Below, piece after piece: positions 45,956 through 55,439 of a stretch of DNA of 64,000 nucleotides. A model generated the notes under the pieces. That model ran no database searches. It was not told the origin of the DNA and worked only from the letters and a program-made list of their open reading frames with translations. The DNA is from DAISJI01 sp964559835 (GTDB lineage: Bacteria; Acidobacteriota; Terriglobia; Terriglobales; Acidobacteriaceae). The stretch covers positions 62,001 to 126,000 of the forward strand of contig CAZLJE010000006.1 in the NCBI GenBank assembly GCA_964559835.1, given 5' to 3'. A program made the translations under genes and the position numbers. How positions within the stretch are numbered: position 1 is the first letter of the stretch; every line of letters starts with the position of its first letter.

Positions 45956-46901
45956 TCTGGATGTTCACGATGTGCGATATCGCCCCAGCCTGCGGCTTCG
46001 CGAGCACCGATCGTGCCACGTCCGCGATGGCGGCGCAAAGAGTCGGCGAGTCGTTCAGCGATTCGGCGCGCCACAGCCCCATGGCGTTCTCTTCCGCGAA
46101 CTTCTTGAATGCGATGTCGATGTCGTAAAGCACCTCGACGTGGTCGCAGAGGAACCCGATCGGCTGGAGGAAGACACCGCGATGGCCGCCGGCCTTGAGC
46201 TTGAGGATCGTGTCTTCCACGGTCGGACCGAGCCACGGACCGCCCGACATGCCCTGCGACTGGAATGCGAAGGTGTACTGATCGACGCTGAGCGACGGCA
46301 CTTCCATCGCGATGAGGTCGGCGGTCTGGCGCGCCTGCTCTGCGTACGGATCTCCGCCTTCGATGGTGCGTTGCGGAACGCTGTGGGCGGTGAAGATCAC
46401 CGGGAGCTTGGTTCCGGCCTGATCGTTGGCGCGTTTCCAATCTCGCTCGAGACGCTCGGCGAAGGCTTGAATGAGGAGCGGGTGGTCGTGCCAGTTATCG
46501 ACGAACTCGTACGCGAACTTCGGCTCGGCTTTTTCCAGCGCGGTCCGGTACAGGCCGACGCTGGTGCGCGAATTCTGCGGCGCCAGGCAGATTACCACTG
46601 CCTGTTCTATCCCGTCGGCGGACATCTGCTTCACTGCATCGACGGTGAACGGCCGCCAGTTACGCATGCCCACGTAAGCCGGCAGCCCGAGATTTTTGGA
46701 CGTGCCTTCCGCCTGCCTAAGCGTGATCTCCGTCAGAGGCGAGCGGCCGATGAGACCGTAGCGGTGCTGGACCTCCTCGACCACGGGCTGAGGAAGCGGA
46801 CGTCCGCTGGTGATGTTGCGCAGGAACTCGGGGACGTCGGCGGGCGAGTCGGGGCTGCCGTGCGCGAGCAGAAGGACCGCCTGCTTGATCCCGGTCTTCA
46901 C
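45939..46901 (-). CDS. hemH: ferrochelatase
   Basis: This is a 320-residue enzyme that inserts ferrous iron into the porphyrin. Marks are VLLLAHGSPDSP, RYGLIGRSPLTE, the catalytic His in FTAHSVP and the Glu in DHVEVLYDID. The start is taken as the GTG at 46901, which overlaps the hemE TGA (GTGA), giving coupled translation. A TTG six codons earlier would lie inside hemE. The C-terminus is encoded by an intergenic-type word repeat (stop within TTATTACTCATT...), so the last residues are probably not conserved. Confidence 0.93.
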   Translation of the reverse strand: MKTGIKQAVLLLAHGSPDSPADVPEFLRNITSGRPLPQPVVEEVQHRYGLIGRSPLTEITLRQAEGTSKNLGLPAYVGMRNWRPFTVDAVKQMSADGIEQAVVICLAPQNSRTSVGLYRTALEKAEPKFAYEFVDNWHDHPLLIQAFAERLERDWKRANDQAGTKLPVIFTAHSVPQRTIEGGDPYAEQARQTADLIAMEVPSLSVDQYTFAFQSQGMSGGPWLGPTVEDTILKLKAGGHRGVFLQPIGFLCDHVEVLYDIDIAFKKFAEENAMGLWRAESLNDSPTLCAAIADVARSVLAKPQAGAISHIVNIQTSNKQ

Positions 46902-47974
46902 TGATCGTCTCCGAACCAATCGACCTTGCCGGCGGTCACGTGCTTCGAGGAGAACTCGTGGACGAAATCGACGAGGTCTTTCACGTGGTCCACCGGCGTC
47001 TCCGGCAAGATGCCGTGACCGAGATTAAAGATGTGCCCGGCGCGACCACCGGCGCGGCGGATGACGTCGGCTGCCTGCGAACGGATCTCCTTCTTGCTCG
47101 CGAAGAGCACCACGGGATCGAGATTGCCCTGCACGGACCCACGATGCTTGAGCATGTCCCAGGCATCATCGATTCCAGTGCGCCAATCGACGCCGATAAC
47201 GTCCGCGGTAGTCTCCTTCATGTCGAAAAGAAGCGTCGAGGTGTCGGTGCCGAAATAGATGACGGGTGCGCCACTTTCCTTGATCTTGCGGATGAGTTCG
47301 GTGGTGCGCGGCAGGACGAAGCGGCGGTAATCAGCGGGGCTGAGGCATCCCACCCACGAATCGAACACCTGGATGACATCGGCGCCGGCCCGCACCTGCT
47401 CCACCGCGAAATCCCAGAGCACCGCGACCAGCTTGTGCATGAGTTGGTCCCAGGCCTCGGGCGAGCGGTACATGAGCTTCTTGGTCTCGATGTAATTGCG
47501 GGAGCCGCCGCCCTCGATCATGTAGCTGGCGAGGGTGAAGGGCGCGCCGCAGAAGCCAATCACCGGCAGCTTCTGCCCGAAATGCTCGACGACCTTGCGG
47601 ATCGAGTCGGAGACATAACCCAACTCACCGGCGCGATCGGCGCGCAGGACTTCCACGTCGTGCGGCGAGCGGATCGGCTTCTCGATCTTCGGTCCCTCGC
47701 CGGCTTCGAATCGGAAGGGCATGCCCATGACTTCGAGTGGGAGAAGGAGGTCGGCGAAGATGATGGCCGCGTCGACTCCGAGGATCTCCGCCGCGTCGAT
47801 GGTGACCTTGGCGGCAAGCTCCGGGGTCTTACAGATATCGACGATGGAGTGATGTTTGCGGACGTCGCGGTATTCGGCCATGTAACGGCCGGCCTGGCGC
47901 ATGAGCCAGACCGGCGTGACCGGGGTGGACAGGCCCTTGCAGGCGCGCACGAAAATCGATTCGGGAGCGGACAT
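46898..47974 (-). CDS. hemE: uroporphyrinogen decarboxylase
   Basis: This is a 358-residue TIM-barrel enzyme converting uroporphyrinogen III to coproporphyrinogen III. The two family signatures are visible: PVWLMRQAGRYMAEYR near the N-terminus and IGFCGAPFTLASYMIEGGGS in the middle. Further marks are FADLLLPLEVMG, FDSWVGCLSPADY and QGNLDP. It is first in hemE-hemH-hemG. Length is normal and no motif is missing. Confidence 0.97.
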   Translation of the reverse strand: MSAPESIFVRACKGLSTPVTPVWLMRQAGRYMAEYRDVRKHHSIVDICKTPELAAKVTIDAAEILGVDAAIIFADLLLPLEVMGMPFRFEAGEGPKIEKPIRSPHDVEVLRADRAGELGYVSDSIRKVVEHFGQKLPVIGFCGAPFTLASYMIEGGGSRNYIETKKLMYRSPEAWDQLMHKLVAVLWDFAVEQVRAGADVIQVFDSWVGCLSPADYRRFVLPRTTELIRKIKESGAPVIYFGTDTSTLLFDMKETTADVIGVDWRTGIDDAWDMLKHRGSVQGNLDPVVLFASKKEIRSQAADVIRRAGGRAGHIFNLGHGILPETPVDHVKDLVDFVHEFSSKHVTAGKVDWFGDDQ

Positions 47975-48037
47975 GAATGTACGAGATTAGCATTTCGGAC
48001 TCACATCCGGGTGTGATGGAGGTCACCGGCGCAAGGC

Positions 48038-48910
48038 TCATGGCTTAAGGGCCCGCTGCCGCGCCCGGGGTGCTGCCGCTGACGCCGGCTTGCCCAAGGT
48101 GATCGTGTAATTGATCACCTGTTTCGCGTTGTCCTGGTCGGTTCTGACGATCTGGTTCAGCGGTAGGTGCGGGCGGGCATGGAGATCGTCGAGGACCTCC
48201 CGTATGGGATCGCAGCGATACGTCCCCTCGTACTTGGTCCACGCTTGCAGGAGACGCTGCCGAGCGCCCGGTTCGGATTCCTTTCCCTCGATCGCCAACT
48301 TGCCCACCCGGTACGCCGTTCCCTCATGGACATCTATTCGCAGCGAGACCTGTTGTTCACGATCGTCGAACGTCAAATCCGGTATCGGCGTGAAATTGAC
48401 GTAACCCTTCGTGCAGTACAGGTCTTTCATGGCCTTGACGCCGCGCCGGACCTTGGAGACGTCGAACACGTCGCCATCGCTGATCGGAAACTGCTGTCGA
48501 AGGACCGTCGCCGGGAGCGCCGTCGTCCCGACGAACGATATCGATGACAAGGAGTAGCGCAGGCACGGCACGACTATAACGTGAGCATCGACTAACAACT
48601 GAGCGCTCGTGCGCTTGACGATCTTGAATCGCACCGGGTCTGTGACCGACGCTTTGAAGTAGCCATTTTGTTGCAATGCATCGCGCACGACCTCCCCAAC
48701 CTGCGATCGGTATTCCGATGCATATGTGCGGCTGGTGACCGCGTGTTCTGCATAGCGGGCAGCGGTGCTCGGGAGGCCTACAGTGTCGTCGAATACCAAC
48801 GACCGCACTGTAACGTGGAGCATCGGTTCGTTAATGGAGACGGAAGGCGTTTGGGCCAGGGATGATGTGCAGGCGAGGAGAATACCGAGCAGTCGAGTCA
48901 TTCGCGGCAT
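48038..48910 (-). CDS. exported stand-alone POTRA-domain protein
   Basis: This is a 290-residue exported protein with a signal peptide MTRLLGILLACTSSLA|Q. Residues about 118-198 align with POTRA4 of BamA in this window: FPISDGDVFDVSKVRRGVKA against FPMKDGDFFNIELARKGIKS, and the identical block NFTPIPD. An N-terminal domain (25-110) of unknown type precedes it, and a short domain ending in a basic Ala/Pro-rich tail follows. There is no beta barrel. It may help outer-membrane protein handling or bind BamA clients, which is inference. The ATG at 48910 has GGAG upstream. Confidence 0.75.
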   Translation of the reverse strand: MPRMTRLLGILLACTSSLAQTPSVSINEPMLHVTVRSLVFDDTVGLPSTAARYAEHAVTSRTYASEYRSQVGEVVRDALQQNGYFKASVTDPVRFKIVKRTSAQLLVDAHVIVVPCLRYSLSSISFVGTTALPATVLRQQFPISDGDVFDVSKVRRGVKAMKDLYCTKGYVNFTPIPDLTFDDREQQVSLRIDVHEGTAYRVGKLAIEGKESEPGARQRLLQAWTKYEGTYRCDPIREVLDDLHARPHLPLNQIVRTDQDNAKQVINYTITLGKPASAAAPRARQRALKP

Positions 48911-49067
48911 AGAAGGCTCCGCGTGCGTGTGGCAACGATTGTAACGCTGTTGACGCGCTCGCACGTCGGCTGTTCCTCTGCCAGTCGCAACCTTCTCTTA
49001 GGCCTCCCACCTGTGACTACGGCAACCCCCTCCTCCTTTGCTGCTTCTGACGCGTAGGAGTGTAAGC

Positions 49068-49301
49068 ATGCTCTATTGGGCGATTGTTTGTGCCATTGCG
49101 GCCCTGATCTTCGGCCTGCTCGGATTCACCGGCATTGCAGAGGGATTCGCGACCATCGCGCGCTTCCTGCTCGCGATCTTCCTGATCCTGCTCGTGGTCT
49201 TTCTCGTGCTTGGACACGGATGCGTGGTCGCCACGCGCACTACGCGGCTTCACTCGCCGCCCTATATTTCCGACACTTCCGGTCCCGTCACCCTTTCGTA
49301 G
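49068..49301 (+). CDS. small DUF1328-type membrane protein
   Basis: This is a 77-residue protein with two membrane helices (LYWAIVCAIAALIFGLLGF and the FATIARFLLAIFLILLVVFLVLG region, cut here to its core). The pattern matches DUF1328/YtjA, normally about 55 residues. The hydrophilic tail (from GHGCVV) is additional and overlaps the end of the opposite DUF4407 gene by 40 bp, so the stop codon may have shifted. A strong ribosome site (AGGAG) precedes the ATG at 49068. Confidence 0.75.
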   Translation: MLYWAIVCAIAALIFGLLGFTGIAEGFATIARFLLAIFLILLVVFLVLGHGCVVATRTTRLHSPPYISDTSGPVTLS

Positions 49302-50329
49302 GACTCGACGGTCGAGGCGCGGCGGGCAAGAAAATCGTCTTCCAGCATCTTCGCGTTGTGCTCGGCGATGAGGCGCGCGCGATGGATGTTCTCTTTCACC
49401 TGCGCGGCCAGCAGATGATCGTAATCGGTGACGGGCGAGAGCGCCTTCATCAGTACCGGGACCATGTCGATGCCGATGAACACCAACGTGATCAGCCAGG
49501 CGAGGCGCCACAGAGGACGCGACGCGTCGGTAGCCTTGGTCAACGCCTCGTAGCGGCTGGGGAAATCGTAGACGGCGGCAACCTCTTCCTTCTTCGTTTC
49601 GGCGGCAATGCGGTCGCGCGCCGACTGGACATCTTTCAATTCGGCGGCGGCAGCGTCCATCTGGCGCTGGAGTTCGCGGATGCGGTCGTCGGCCGCGTGA
49701 TAGGCGGGGCCCTCGCCCTTGATGCCCGTCGTCTCCCCGGCGATCACCGCCCCGACCGACTCGGCTTCCTTGTTACGGCTGGCTGCGGCGGACTGGTTGC
49801 GGAAATCCGCGATCTGCGCCTGCAACTGCTGTTCGCGCGCCGTGAGCTGGTCCTGCTGCGCGTGGTAGCGGGCCATGAGTGCCCCGTTTTCCTTCTGGTT
49901 CTCGCGGACGATCTGCTGGTCGATGCGCCCCTGGAGCACGCGCATCTCGGCCGGGATCGCCACCGTCATGCCAATGACAGCAGCAAGCAGGACGCGGATC
50001 CACAACGAGCGCCGCGACCACGCGCCGACGAGTTCGCGGTCGATCATCAGGATCATGGCGCCCCAGAGCAGCGCGATCATAAACGCGGCCGTGCCGTTGC
50101 TGGACACGGTTGTGATCAGGGTGTAATAGGCGGCGCCGGCCGCAAACAGCGCCGTCTCGACGACGAAGAAGCCGCGGGAGATGTGCGTCATCTGTGTCCA
50201 CGCCGCGCACATGCGCAGGATGCGGCGGTCGGTCTTCGACGCCCACAGGAACAGCCCGCTGACAGGATTAAAGGTGGAAGACTCGTTTTCCTCAAGCGTG
50301 CCGGCGGCTGAATAGGAAGATATCGGCAT
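49262..50329 (-). CDS. DUF4407 domain membrane protein
   Basis: This is a 355-residue membrane protein. Three helices in the first 140 residues (FFVVETALFAAGAAYYTLIT, AAFMIALLWGAMILMIDREL, IRVLLAAVIGMTVAIPAE) are followed by a long coiled coil (about 145-265, QKENGALMARYHAQQDQLTA and onward), a fourth helix (LAWLITLVFIGIDMVPVLM) and a charged tail. This order is that of DUF4407, whose function is unknown. The ATG at 50329 has GAGGT at the right distance. The frame upstream is Arg/Pro-rich and not part of the protein. Confidence 0.83.
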   Translation of the reverse strand: MPISSYSAAGTLEENESSTFNPVSGLFLWASKTDRRILRMCAAWTQMTHISRGFFVVETALFAAGAAYYTLITTVSSNGTAAFMIALLWGAMILMIDRELVGAWSRRSLWIRVLLAAVIGMTVAIPAEMRVLQGRIDQQIVRENQKENGALMARYHAQQDQLTAREQQLQAQIADFRNQSAAASRNKEAESVGAVIAGETTGIKGEGPAYHAADDRIRELQRQMDAAAAELKDVQSARDRIAAETKKEEVAAVYDFPSRYEALTKATDASRPLWRLAWLITLVFIGIDMVPVLMKALSPVTDYDHLLAAQVKENIHRARLIAEHNAKMLEDDFLARRASTVESYERVTGPEVSEI

Positions 50330-50457
50330 AAGTACCTCGGGCCCAACAGCTCCAGTCCGGGGTCCCCGGCAAGCCCGATTTTGGCTTGCTGGGGTGGAGG
50401 GCCGGGCTATTTCTGTTACGTGGGACGTGGGCGGCAGGTTCCGTGTTGCCATGCGGT

Positions 50458-52494
50458 TCAGGCGGCGCGGTTCAGGGCGACGGGTTCGACGGGGAAAAAC
50501 ACCGAGAAAACCGTCCCGTGCCGGCGTTCCGACGTGGAGCTGCGAATGCGCATCGCGCCACCGTGCTTGCGGACGATCCCGTCGCTGACCCAAAGTCCGA
50601 GTCCGGTGCCGCGCTCTCCCTTGGTGGTAAAGAATGGCTCGCAGATGTGGCGGCGCGCGGAGTCGGGAATGCCGGGCCCGTTGTCGGCGATGGTCACGCG
50701 CACACCGGTGACAGCGGGATTCGACCAGTCCCGCGAGCGGCGGGCATCTATGCAGAGACGGCCGTTCTCGCCCACCGCTTCGATGGAGTTGACGATGAGG
50801 TTCGAGAATACCTGGCGGATCTCACCGGGGAAGCCACGGATGAAGGCGTCGGCGCGAAAGCGCGTCTCGACCTTGATGCGCGCGTTCTGCAACCGGCGCG
50901 CGTAAAGGACGAGCACGTTCTCGATGACTTCGCGCAGGTTCACCGATACCGGCGCTTCCGACTCGCGGTAGAACCCGAGCATCTGGCGGACGATGTGGGT
51001 GACGCGCTGCAACTCTTCCTGCGCCAGGTTCACATACTCGGCCGCGGTCGCGTCGAGACTGGAATGGTGCTGGAGCAGATACAGAAGGTTGGTGACGGAA
51101 GCCATCGGGTTATTGATCTCGTGAGCGATCGAGGCGGCAAGCCGTCCGGTGGCGGCCAGCTTCTCTGTCGTGCGCAGCGTGCGTTCGGCGCGTTTCAACG
51201 CCGTGACTTCGCGCGCGATCGTGGAAGCGCCGACGATCCTGTTGCCGGTGGCGTCGCGAATCGGGGAGATCGTAAGCGCGACGTCGATCATCTCGCCGTC
51301 TCTGCGCTGGCGCCGCGTGTCCAGGTGCGAGATGCGCCCGCCCCGAAGCAGCGTGCGCATGATCTCGTCGACCTCCTCGCGCCGGTGGCCGGGAGTGAGC
51401 AGCGAGATGTGCTGTCCGACGGCTTCCTGCGCGGTATATCCGTACATCTGCTCCGCGCCGGCGTTCCAACTGGTGATGATGCCGGCGAGGTCTTTGCCGA
51501 TGATGGCGTCTTCGGAGCCCTCGACGATGGCGGCCAGGCGCATGGCATCTTCTTCCGCACGGCGGCGCTGGGTAATGTCGAGCATGAGCCCGCGCACCTG
51601 GCGCGGCGAGTCCACTGCATCGAGCACGCCTTCGAACAGCCCGAAGATCCAGAGGGTGCGGCCGTCCGCCGCGCGGACGCGGTATTCCAGGCTCGCCGCT
51701 GTTCCCTGCTCTACCGCCTGCTGGCGAAGGCGAACTACCTCGGCGCGGTCGTCGGGATGGACGATCTTCGCCCAGAAATCGGGCGTGTCCAGCCAGCGCT
51801 GCACGGGATAACCCAGGACCTTCTCGGCCTGCCGGCTGACGAACGTGAAGCGCCAATCCGGAAGGTCGGCTTCCCACACGATGGCGTCAAGGTTGTGGAC
51901 CAGATCGCGAAAGCGACGCTCCGCACGGACCGCTTCGTCCCGTGCGCCACGCTCCGCCGCATAGAGATGGGCGTGATCGAGGACGAGGGCGATACGGTCG
52001 GCGATGCCTTGGAGACGGCGCTCTTCCCGTCCGGTGAAGCGACGCATGTTCCTATTACCCACATGCAGGACGCCGATCAGGCGCGATCCGACCACCAGCG
52101 GCACTCCCAATAACGAGCACACCCCTTCGTGCAAGACCGGGATGTAGATCTGCTGGCCGGCGAGGGTGTCCAGGGACATAGGACGGCGCTCCGCCGCGAT
52201 CCGGCCGGCAATCCCGGCGCCGATGGGAATGCGAAGGTCCTGGGCACGTTCCGGTTGCAGGAGGCCGACGGCCGCGGCCACGGTCAACACCGTTCCCGCT
52301 TCGTCGGCGAGGAGCAGGACAGCCGTGTCGGCGGCAAATTCGTCGCGAATGCGGGCGAGAACCTCGGAAAGGCGCGCCTTCACGTCGCCGTGCGAGAGTG
52401 CCGCATGCGTGAGCCTGGATAGGGGGTCGGCGACCGTGCCGGGATCGGTGGTCCGATCGTCAGGGGACGGGTAGGGTTCCTTTTGACGCGCCAT
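50458..52494 (-). CDS. GAF-PAS-PAS sensor histidine kinase
   Basis: This is a 678-residue soluble kinase: GAF (about 25-180, IPIGAGIAGRIAAE, LLGVPLVVGSRLIGVLHVGN), PAS 1 (about 195-320), PAS 2 (about 325-440), HisKA with H458 in SIAHEINNPMAS, and an HATPase with NLIVNSIEA, DNGPGIPD and GTGLGLWVS. No receiver is fused. It is the last gene of a minus-strand run of kinases and one response regulator (59549 to 50458), 38 bp after the hybrid kinase, and probably signals through that regulator. The ATG at 52494 (GGTGG upstream) is preferred to a GTG two codons earlier. Confidence 0.88.
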   Translation of the reverse strand: MARQKEPYPSPDDRTTDPGTVADPLSRLTHAALSHGDVKARLSEVLARIRDEFAADTAVLLLADEAGTVLTVAAAVGLLQPERAQDLRIPIGAGIAGRIAAERRPMSLDTLAGQQIYIPVLHEGVCSLLGVPLVVGSRLIGVLHVGNRNMRRFTGREERRLQGIADRIALVLDHAHLYAAERGARDEAVRAERRFRDLVHNLDAIVWEADLPDWRFTFVSRQAEKVLGYPVQRWLDTPDFWAKIVHPDDRAEVVRLRQQAVEQGTAASLEYRVRAADGRTLWIFGLFEGVLDAVDSPRQVRGLMLDITQRRRAEEDAMRLAAIVEGSEDAIIGKDLAGIITSWNAGAEQMYGYTAQEAVGQHISLLTPGHRREEVDEIMRTLLRGGRISHLDTRRQRRDGEMIDVALTISPIRDATGNRIVGASTIAREVTALKRAERTLRTTEKLAATGRLAASIAHEINNPMASVTNLLYLLQHHSSLDATAAEYVNLAQEELQRVTHIVRQMLGFYRESEAPVSVNLREVIENVLVLYARRLQNARIKVETRFRADAFIRGFPGEIRQVFSNLIVNSIEAVGENGRLCIDARRSRDWSNPAVTGVRVTIADNGPGIPDSARRHICEPFFTTKGERGTGLGLWVSDGIVRKHGGAMRIRSSTSERRHGTVFSVFFPVEPVALNRAA

Positions 52495-52532
52495 TTCCAC
52501 CCGTTAGATGCAGACCCGGGCCGGGCTGCCGT

Positions 52533-55439
52533 TCAGGCTACACATTGTTCCGCACGCGGGGCGGCATCCAGTGTCTCCCTCACCTGGCGGGCCAGGGCAG
52601 AGAGACTGAACGGTTTTTGCAGAAAAGCACAATCAGCGATGATCCCGCGCTCGCCTACCGTCGCCTCGGTGTAACCCGAGACGTAGATGATGCGAATGCC
52701 GGGACGGCGTGCGGAGAGCTCGCGCGCCAGAACATTGCCACCGATTCCCGGCATTACGGCATCGGTGATCAACAGGTCGATCGCTCCCTGATGACCGTCC
52801 GAAATGCGCAGGGCCTCTTCTCCGCAACCGGCCTCCAGTACCGAGTATCCACGGAGCGAAAGGTAACTGCGGGCGGCGTTGCGCACAGCTTCTTCGTCCT
52901 CGACCAGCAGGATCGTCTCGCCCCCGCACAGTGGAGCGCCCGCGGCAACGGGATTCGTCACCGGACCTGCGGCGGCGCCCGCCCGCGGGAGATAGATCTT
53001 GAACACCGTTCCATGTGCCGGTTCACTGTATACCCAGACAAAGCCTCCGCTCTGCTGCACGATGCCGTACACGGTCGCCAGACCCAGCCCGCTGCCCTTG
53101 CCGCGTTCCTTGGTAGTAAAGAACGGTTCGAAGATGCGGGGCAGGTTTTCCGGTGGTATACCCTGACCGGTATCGGAGACCGCGAGCATGACGTAGTCCC
53201 CGGGGACGACTCCGGCGTGCATCTTCAGGTAATCGCGGTCGAGCGTTACGTTCGATGTTTCCAGCGTGAGCCGGCCACCGCCCGGCATGGCGTCCCGCGC
53301 GTTAACGGCTAGATTAAGGATGAGCTGTTCGATCTGCACCGGATCGGCCTTGACCTGCCACAGGTCCGCCGCGGATTGGACTTCGACGCGGACATCCTCG
53401 CCCAGAGCACGGGGGAGGACCTTGGTGATGCTCTCGAGGACCGAGTTGATATCGAGCATGCGCGGTGAAAACATCTGTTTGCGGCCGAAGGTGAGGAGCT
53501 GCCGGGTCAGCGCTGCGCCGCGGTCCGCGGCGTTGAGAATGGCGTCGAGTTCTTTGCGGATGGCTTCGTCGTGAACGGCCTCGCCGACCAGTTCGGCGTA
53601 GCTCCTGATCACCATCAACAGATTGTTAAAGTCGTGGGCAATGCCGCCTGCGAGCTGCCCGATGGCTTCCATCTTCTGCGATTGCAGGAGCTGCGCCTCC
53701 AGTTGCCGCCGCTGCGTGATGTCGAGCACCGTGCCCTCGATCGATTCGGGAGTACCGGAGGGGTCGCGCAGCAGCACGAGGTTGGCGAGCAGGTACGCGG
53801 TGGAACCATCCTTGCGCAGGACGCGCATCTCGCGGTTGATCAACTGCCCGGCGGCAGCCAGATCGGCGGACCAGGGCTCGACGAAGCCGGCGGCGGCGCA
53901 CAGGATACCGAGCCGTAGAGTGACCAGTTCCGCGCTGTTGTCGTATCCGAGCATGTGCACGAAGGCGTCGTTGACTTCGAGCAGCGTACCGTCGGCGGCG
54001 GCGCGGAACACGCCCGCCAGGTTGCGCTCGAACAGGGTACGATACCGTCCCTCGCTCGCGCGCAACTCGTTTTGCGCAATCTCCTTTTGGCGGCGCGCCT
54101 GCATGGATTCGAGACCAAAGCTGACGTTGCCCGCCAGCTCCGTCAGCAGTTCGACTTCGGCGGCGTCGAAGGCGTCGCATTCAGCGGCGTAGATCGCCAG
54201 CGCTGCCACCACTTTGTTTTCGACCGTCAGCGGCAGGGCGATGATGGAAGCGAAACCGCGATCGCGGCATTCCTGGCGTAACGGGAGCGCACGCGCATCG
54301 GTGCTGATATCGCGGCAAACGGCTGGTTGGCCGGTCCTAAAGGCGGTCGGGACGAGCAATGATGAAGTCGATTCCGCGTTGTAGCGCAAGCAGAGGGTCT
54401 CGACGTACTCGCCGCCGGTCCCATAGCTGGCCAGGGCACGCACACAGTTGTCGGGCGGTTCGGGCGCTCCCGCTACCCACGACATGCGGTAGCCGCCGAC
54501 TTCGACCACAATCTTGCAGATCTCATCCAGCAAGTGCTGCTGGTCACGCGCGTGGAGCAGCGCCTGGCTGCACTTGTTCAGCGCTTTCAGGGCGCGGTGC
54601 AGCCGGAAGATCTCCTGTTCCGCGGCCTTGCGATCGCTGATGTCGCGGAATACCGCCAGCAGCGCGCGATGACCGCGGTAATCGATGACCGATGCGTTGG
54701 CGAGAATGTGGAGGCGGCGGCCGGCGCGGCTCCTGTGCACGCTCTCGTGGTTGGACAATGTGCCCGATGCCAGGCATTCCTCGATGGCCGCTCGGCCCTT
54801 CACGAAATCGGTCGAGAAATCGATGAGAGAGGCGCCGATGAGTTCTTCCTGGGCGCAGTCGTACAGGCGGGTGGCCGCGCGATTCGCCGCCATGATCTTT
54901 TCGGTCTCGGGATCGAAGATGAGGATGGCGTCGTTGGCATTCTCGAACAGCATCCGGTACTCGCGCTCGCGGGCGGCAAGGGCCTCACGGGCTTCGCGCA
55001 CGGCGGCGTCTTTCTCGCGGACTGCGAGCGCATGACGGATGGCGCTGGACAGCGAAGCAGCATTCACGCGCGCCTTGGAAAGATAGTCGACAGCGCCGGC
55101 CTTCAGCGCATTGACGGCGACCTCCTCGCCGCCGTGCCCGGTCAGGAAGATGACGGGAACGGTGTTGCCGCTGTTCTGTAACTCGGCGAGCAGGTCGAGG
55201 CCGGTCAAGGCGCCGAGGCTGTAGTCGAGGAGGATGACGTCGAACACTCCCTGCTTTAGCCTGTCGCGGGCCGCCTGGACGGAGGCGGCCTGCTCGGTGC
55301 GTGCGTTCAGCTCCGAGCGCAACAGCTCTTCGATGAGGAAGTAATCGTCGCTGTCGTCCTCGACGACGAGGACATCCCGGACTCCGGACTCCGGATGCCG
55401 GGCTCCGGATGCCGCGTTAAGCGCTTCTTCGCAAACCAT
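52533..55439 (-). CDS. hybrid sensor histidine kinase (receiver-PAS-GAF-PAS-HisKA-HATPase-receiver)
   Basis: This is a 968-residue soluble hybrid kinase. Order: an N-terminal receiver (about 20-140; VLVVEDDSDDY acidic pocket, VILLDYS phospho-Asp), PAS (about 160-280), GAF (about 300-460), PAS (about 465-585), HisKA with H602 in GGIAHDFNNLL, HATPase (DTGQGIPP, GSGLGLATVYG), and a C-terminal receiver (ILLVEDEEAVR, TDAVMPG, KPFS). The AHDFNN class is typical of PAS-rich kinases that work with CheY-like receivers. The ATG at 55439 lies inside the response regulator gene (23-bp overlap) with GGAGG seven bases upstream, so the two are coupled. Residues 8-20 are encoded by a CCGGA(C/T) word repeat. 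Confidence 0.9.
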   Translation of the reverse strand: MVCEEALNAASGARHPESGVRDVLVVEDDSDDYFLIEELLRSELNARTEQAASVQAARDRLKQGVFDVILLDYSLGALTGLDLLAELQNSGNTVPVIFLTGHGGEEVAVNALKAGAVDYLSKARVNAASLSSAIRHALAVREKDAAVREAREALAAREREYRMLFENANDAILIFDPETEKIMAANRAATRLYDCAQEELIGASLIDFSTDFVKGRAAIEECLASGTLSNHESVHRSRAGRRLHILANASVIDYRGHRALLAVFRDISDRKAAEQEIFRLHRALKALNKCSQALLHARDQQHLLDEICKIVVEVGGYRMSWVAGAPEPPDNCVRALASYGTGGEYVETLCLRYNAESTSSLLVPTAFRTGQPAVCRDISTDARALPLRQECRDRGFASIIALPLTVENKVVAALAIYAAECDAFDAAEVELLTELAGNVSFGLESMQARRQKEIAQNELRASEGRYRTLFERNLAGVFRAAADGTLLEVNDAFVHMLGYDNSAELVTLRLGILCAAAGFVEPWSADLAAAGQLINREMRVLRKDGSTAYLLANLVLLRDPSGTPESIEGTVLDITQRRQLEAQLLQSQKMEAIGQLAGGIAHDFNNLLMVIRSYAELVGEAVHDEAIRKELDAILNAADRGAALTRQLLTFGRKQMFSPRMLDINSVLESITKVLPRALGEDVRVEVQSAADLWQVKADPVQIEQLILNLAVNARDAMPGGGRLTLETSNVTLDRDYLKMHAGVVPGDYVMLAVSDTGQGIPPENLPRIFEPFFTTKERGKGSGLGLATVYGIVQQSGGFVWVYSEPAHGTVFKIYLPRAGAAAGPVTNPVAAGAPLCGGETILLVEDEEAVRNAARSYLSLRGYSVLEAGCGEEALRISDGHQGAIDLLITDAVMPGIGGNVLARELSARRPGIRIIYVSGYTEATVGERGIIADCAFLQKPFSLSALARQVRETLDAAPRAEQCVA
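55378..55410. repeat. CCGGACT/CCGGATG word repeat inside a kinase gene
   Basis: Five near copies of CCGG(A/G)(C/T) words lie in the first codons of the hybrid kinase, encoding a Pro/Glu/Ser/Gly linker before the first receiver. The pattern looks like the intergenic word repeats but is in frame. Confidence 0.5.

Noticed and set aside
50386..52113. A 575-codon plus-strand frame opposite the GAF-PAS kinase
   Set aside because: Shadow frame with His/Arg/Asp-rich sequence and no motif.
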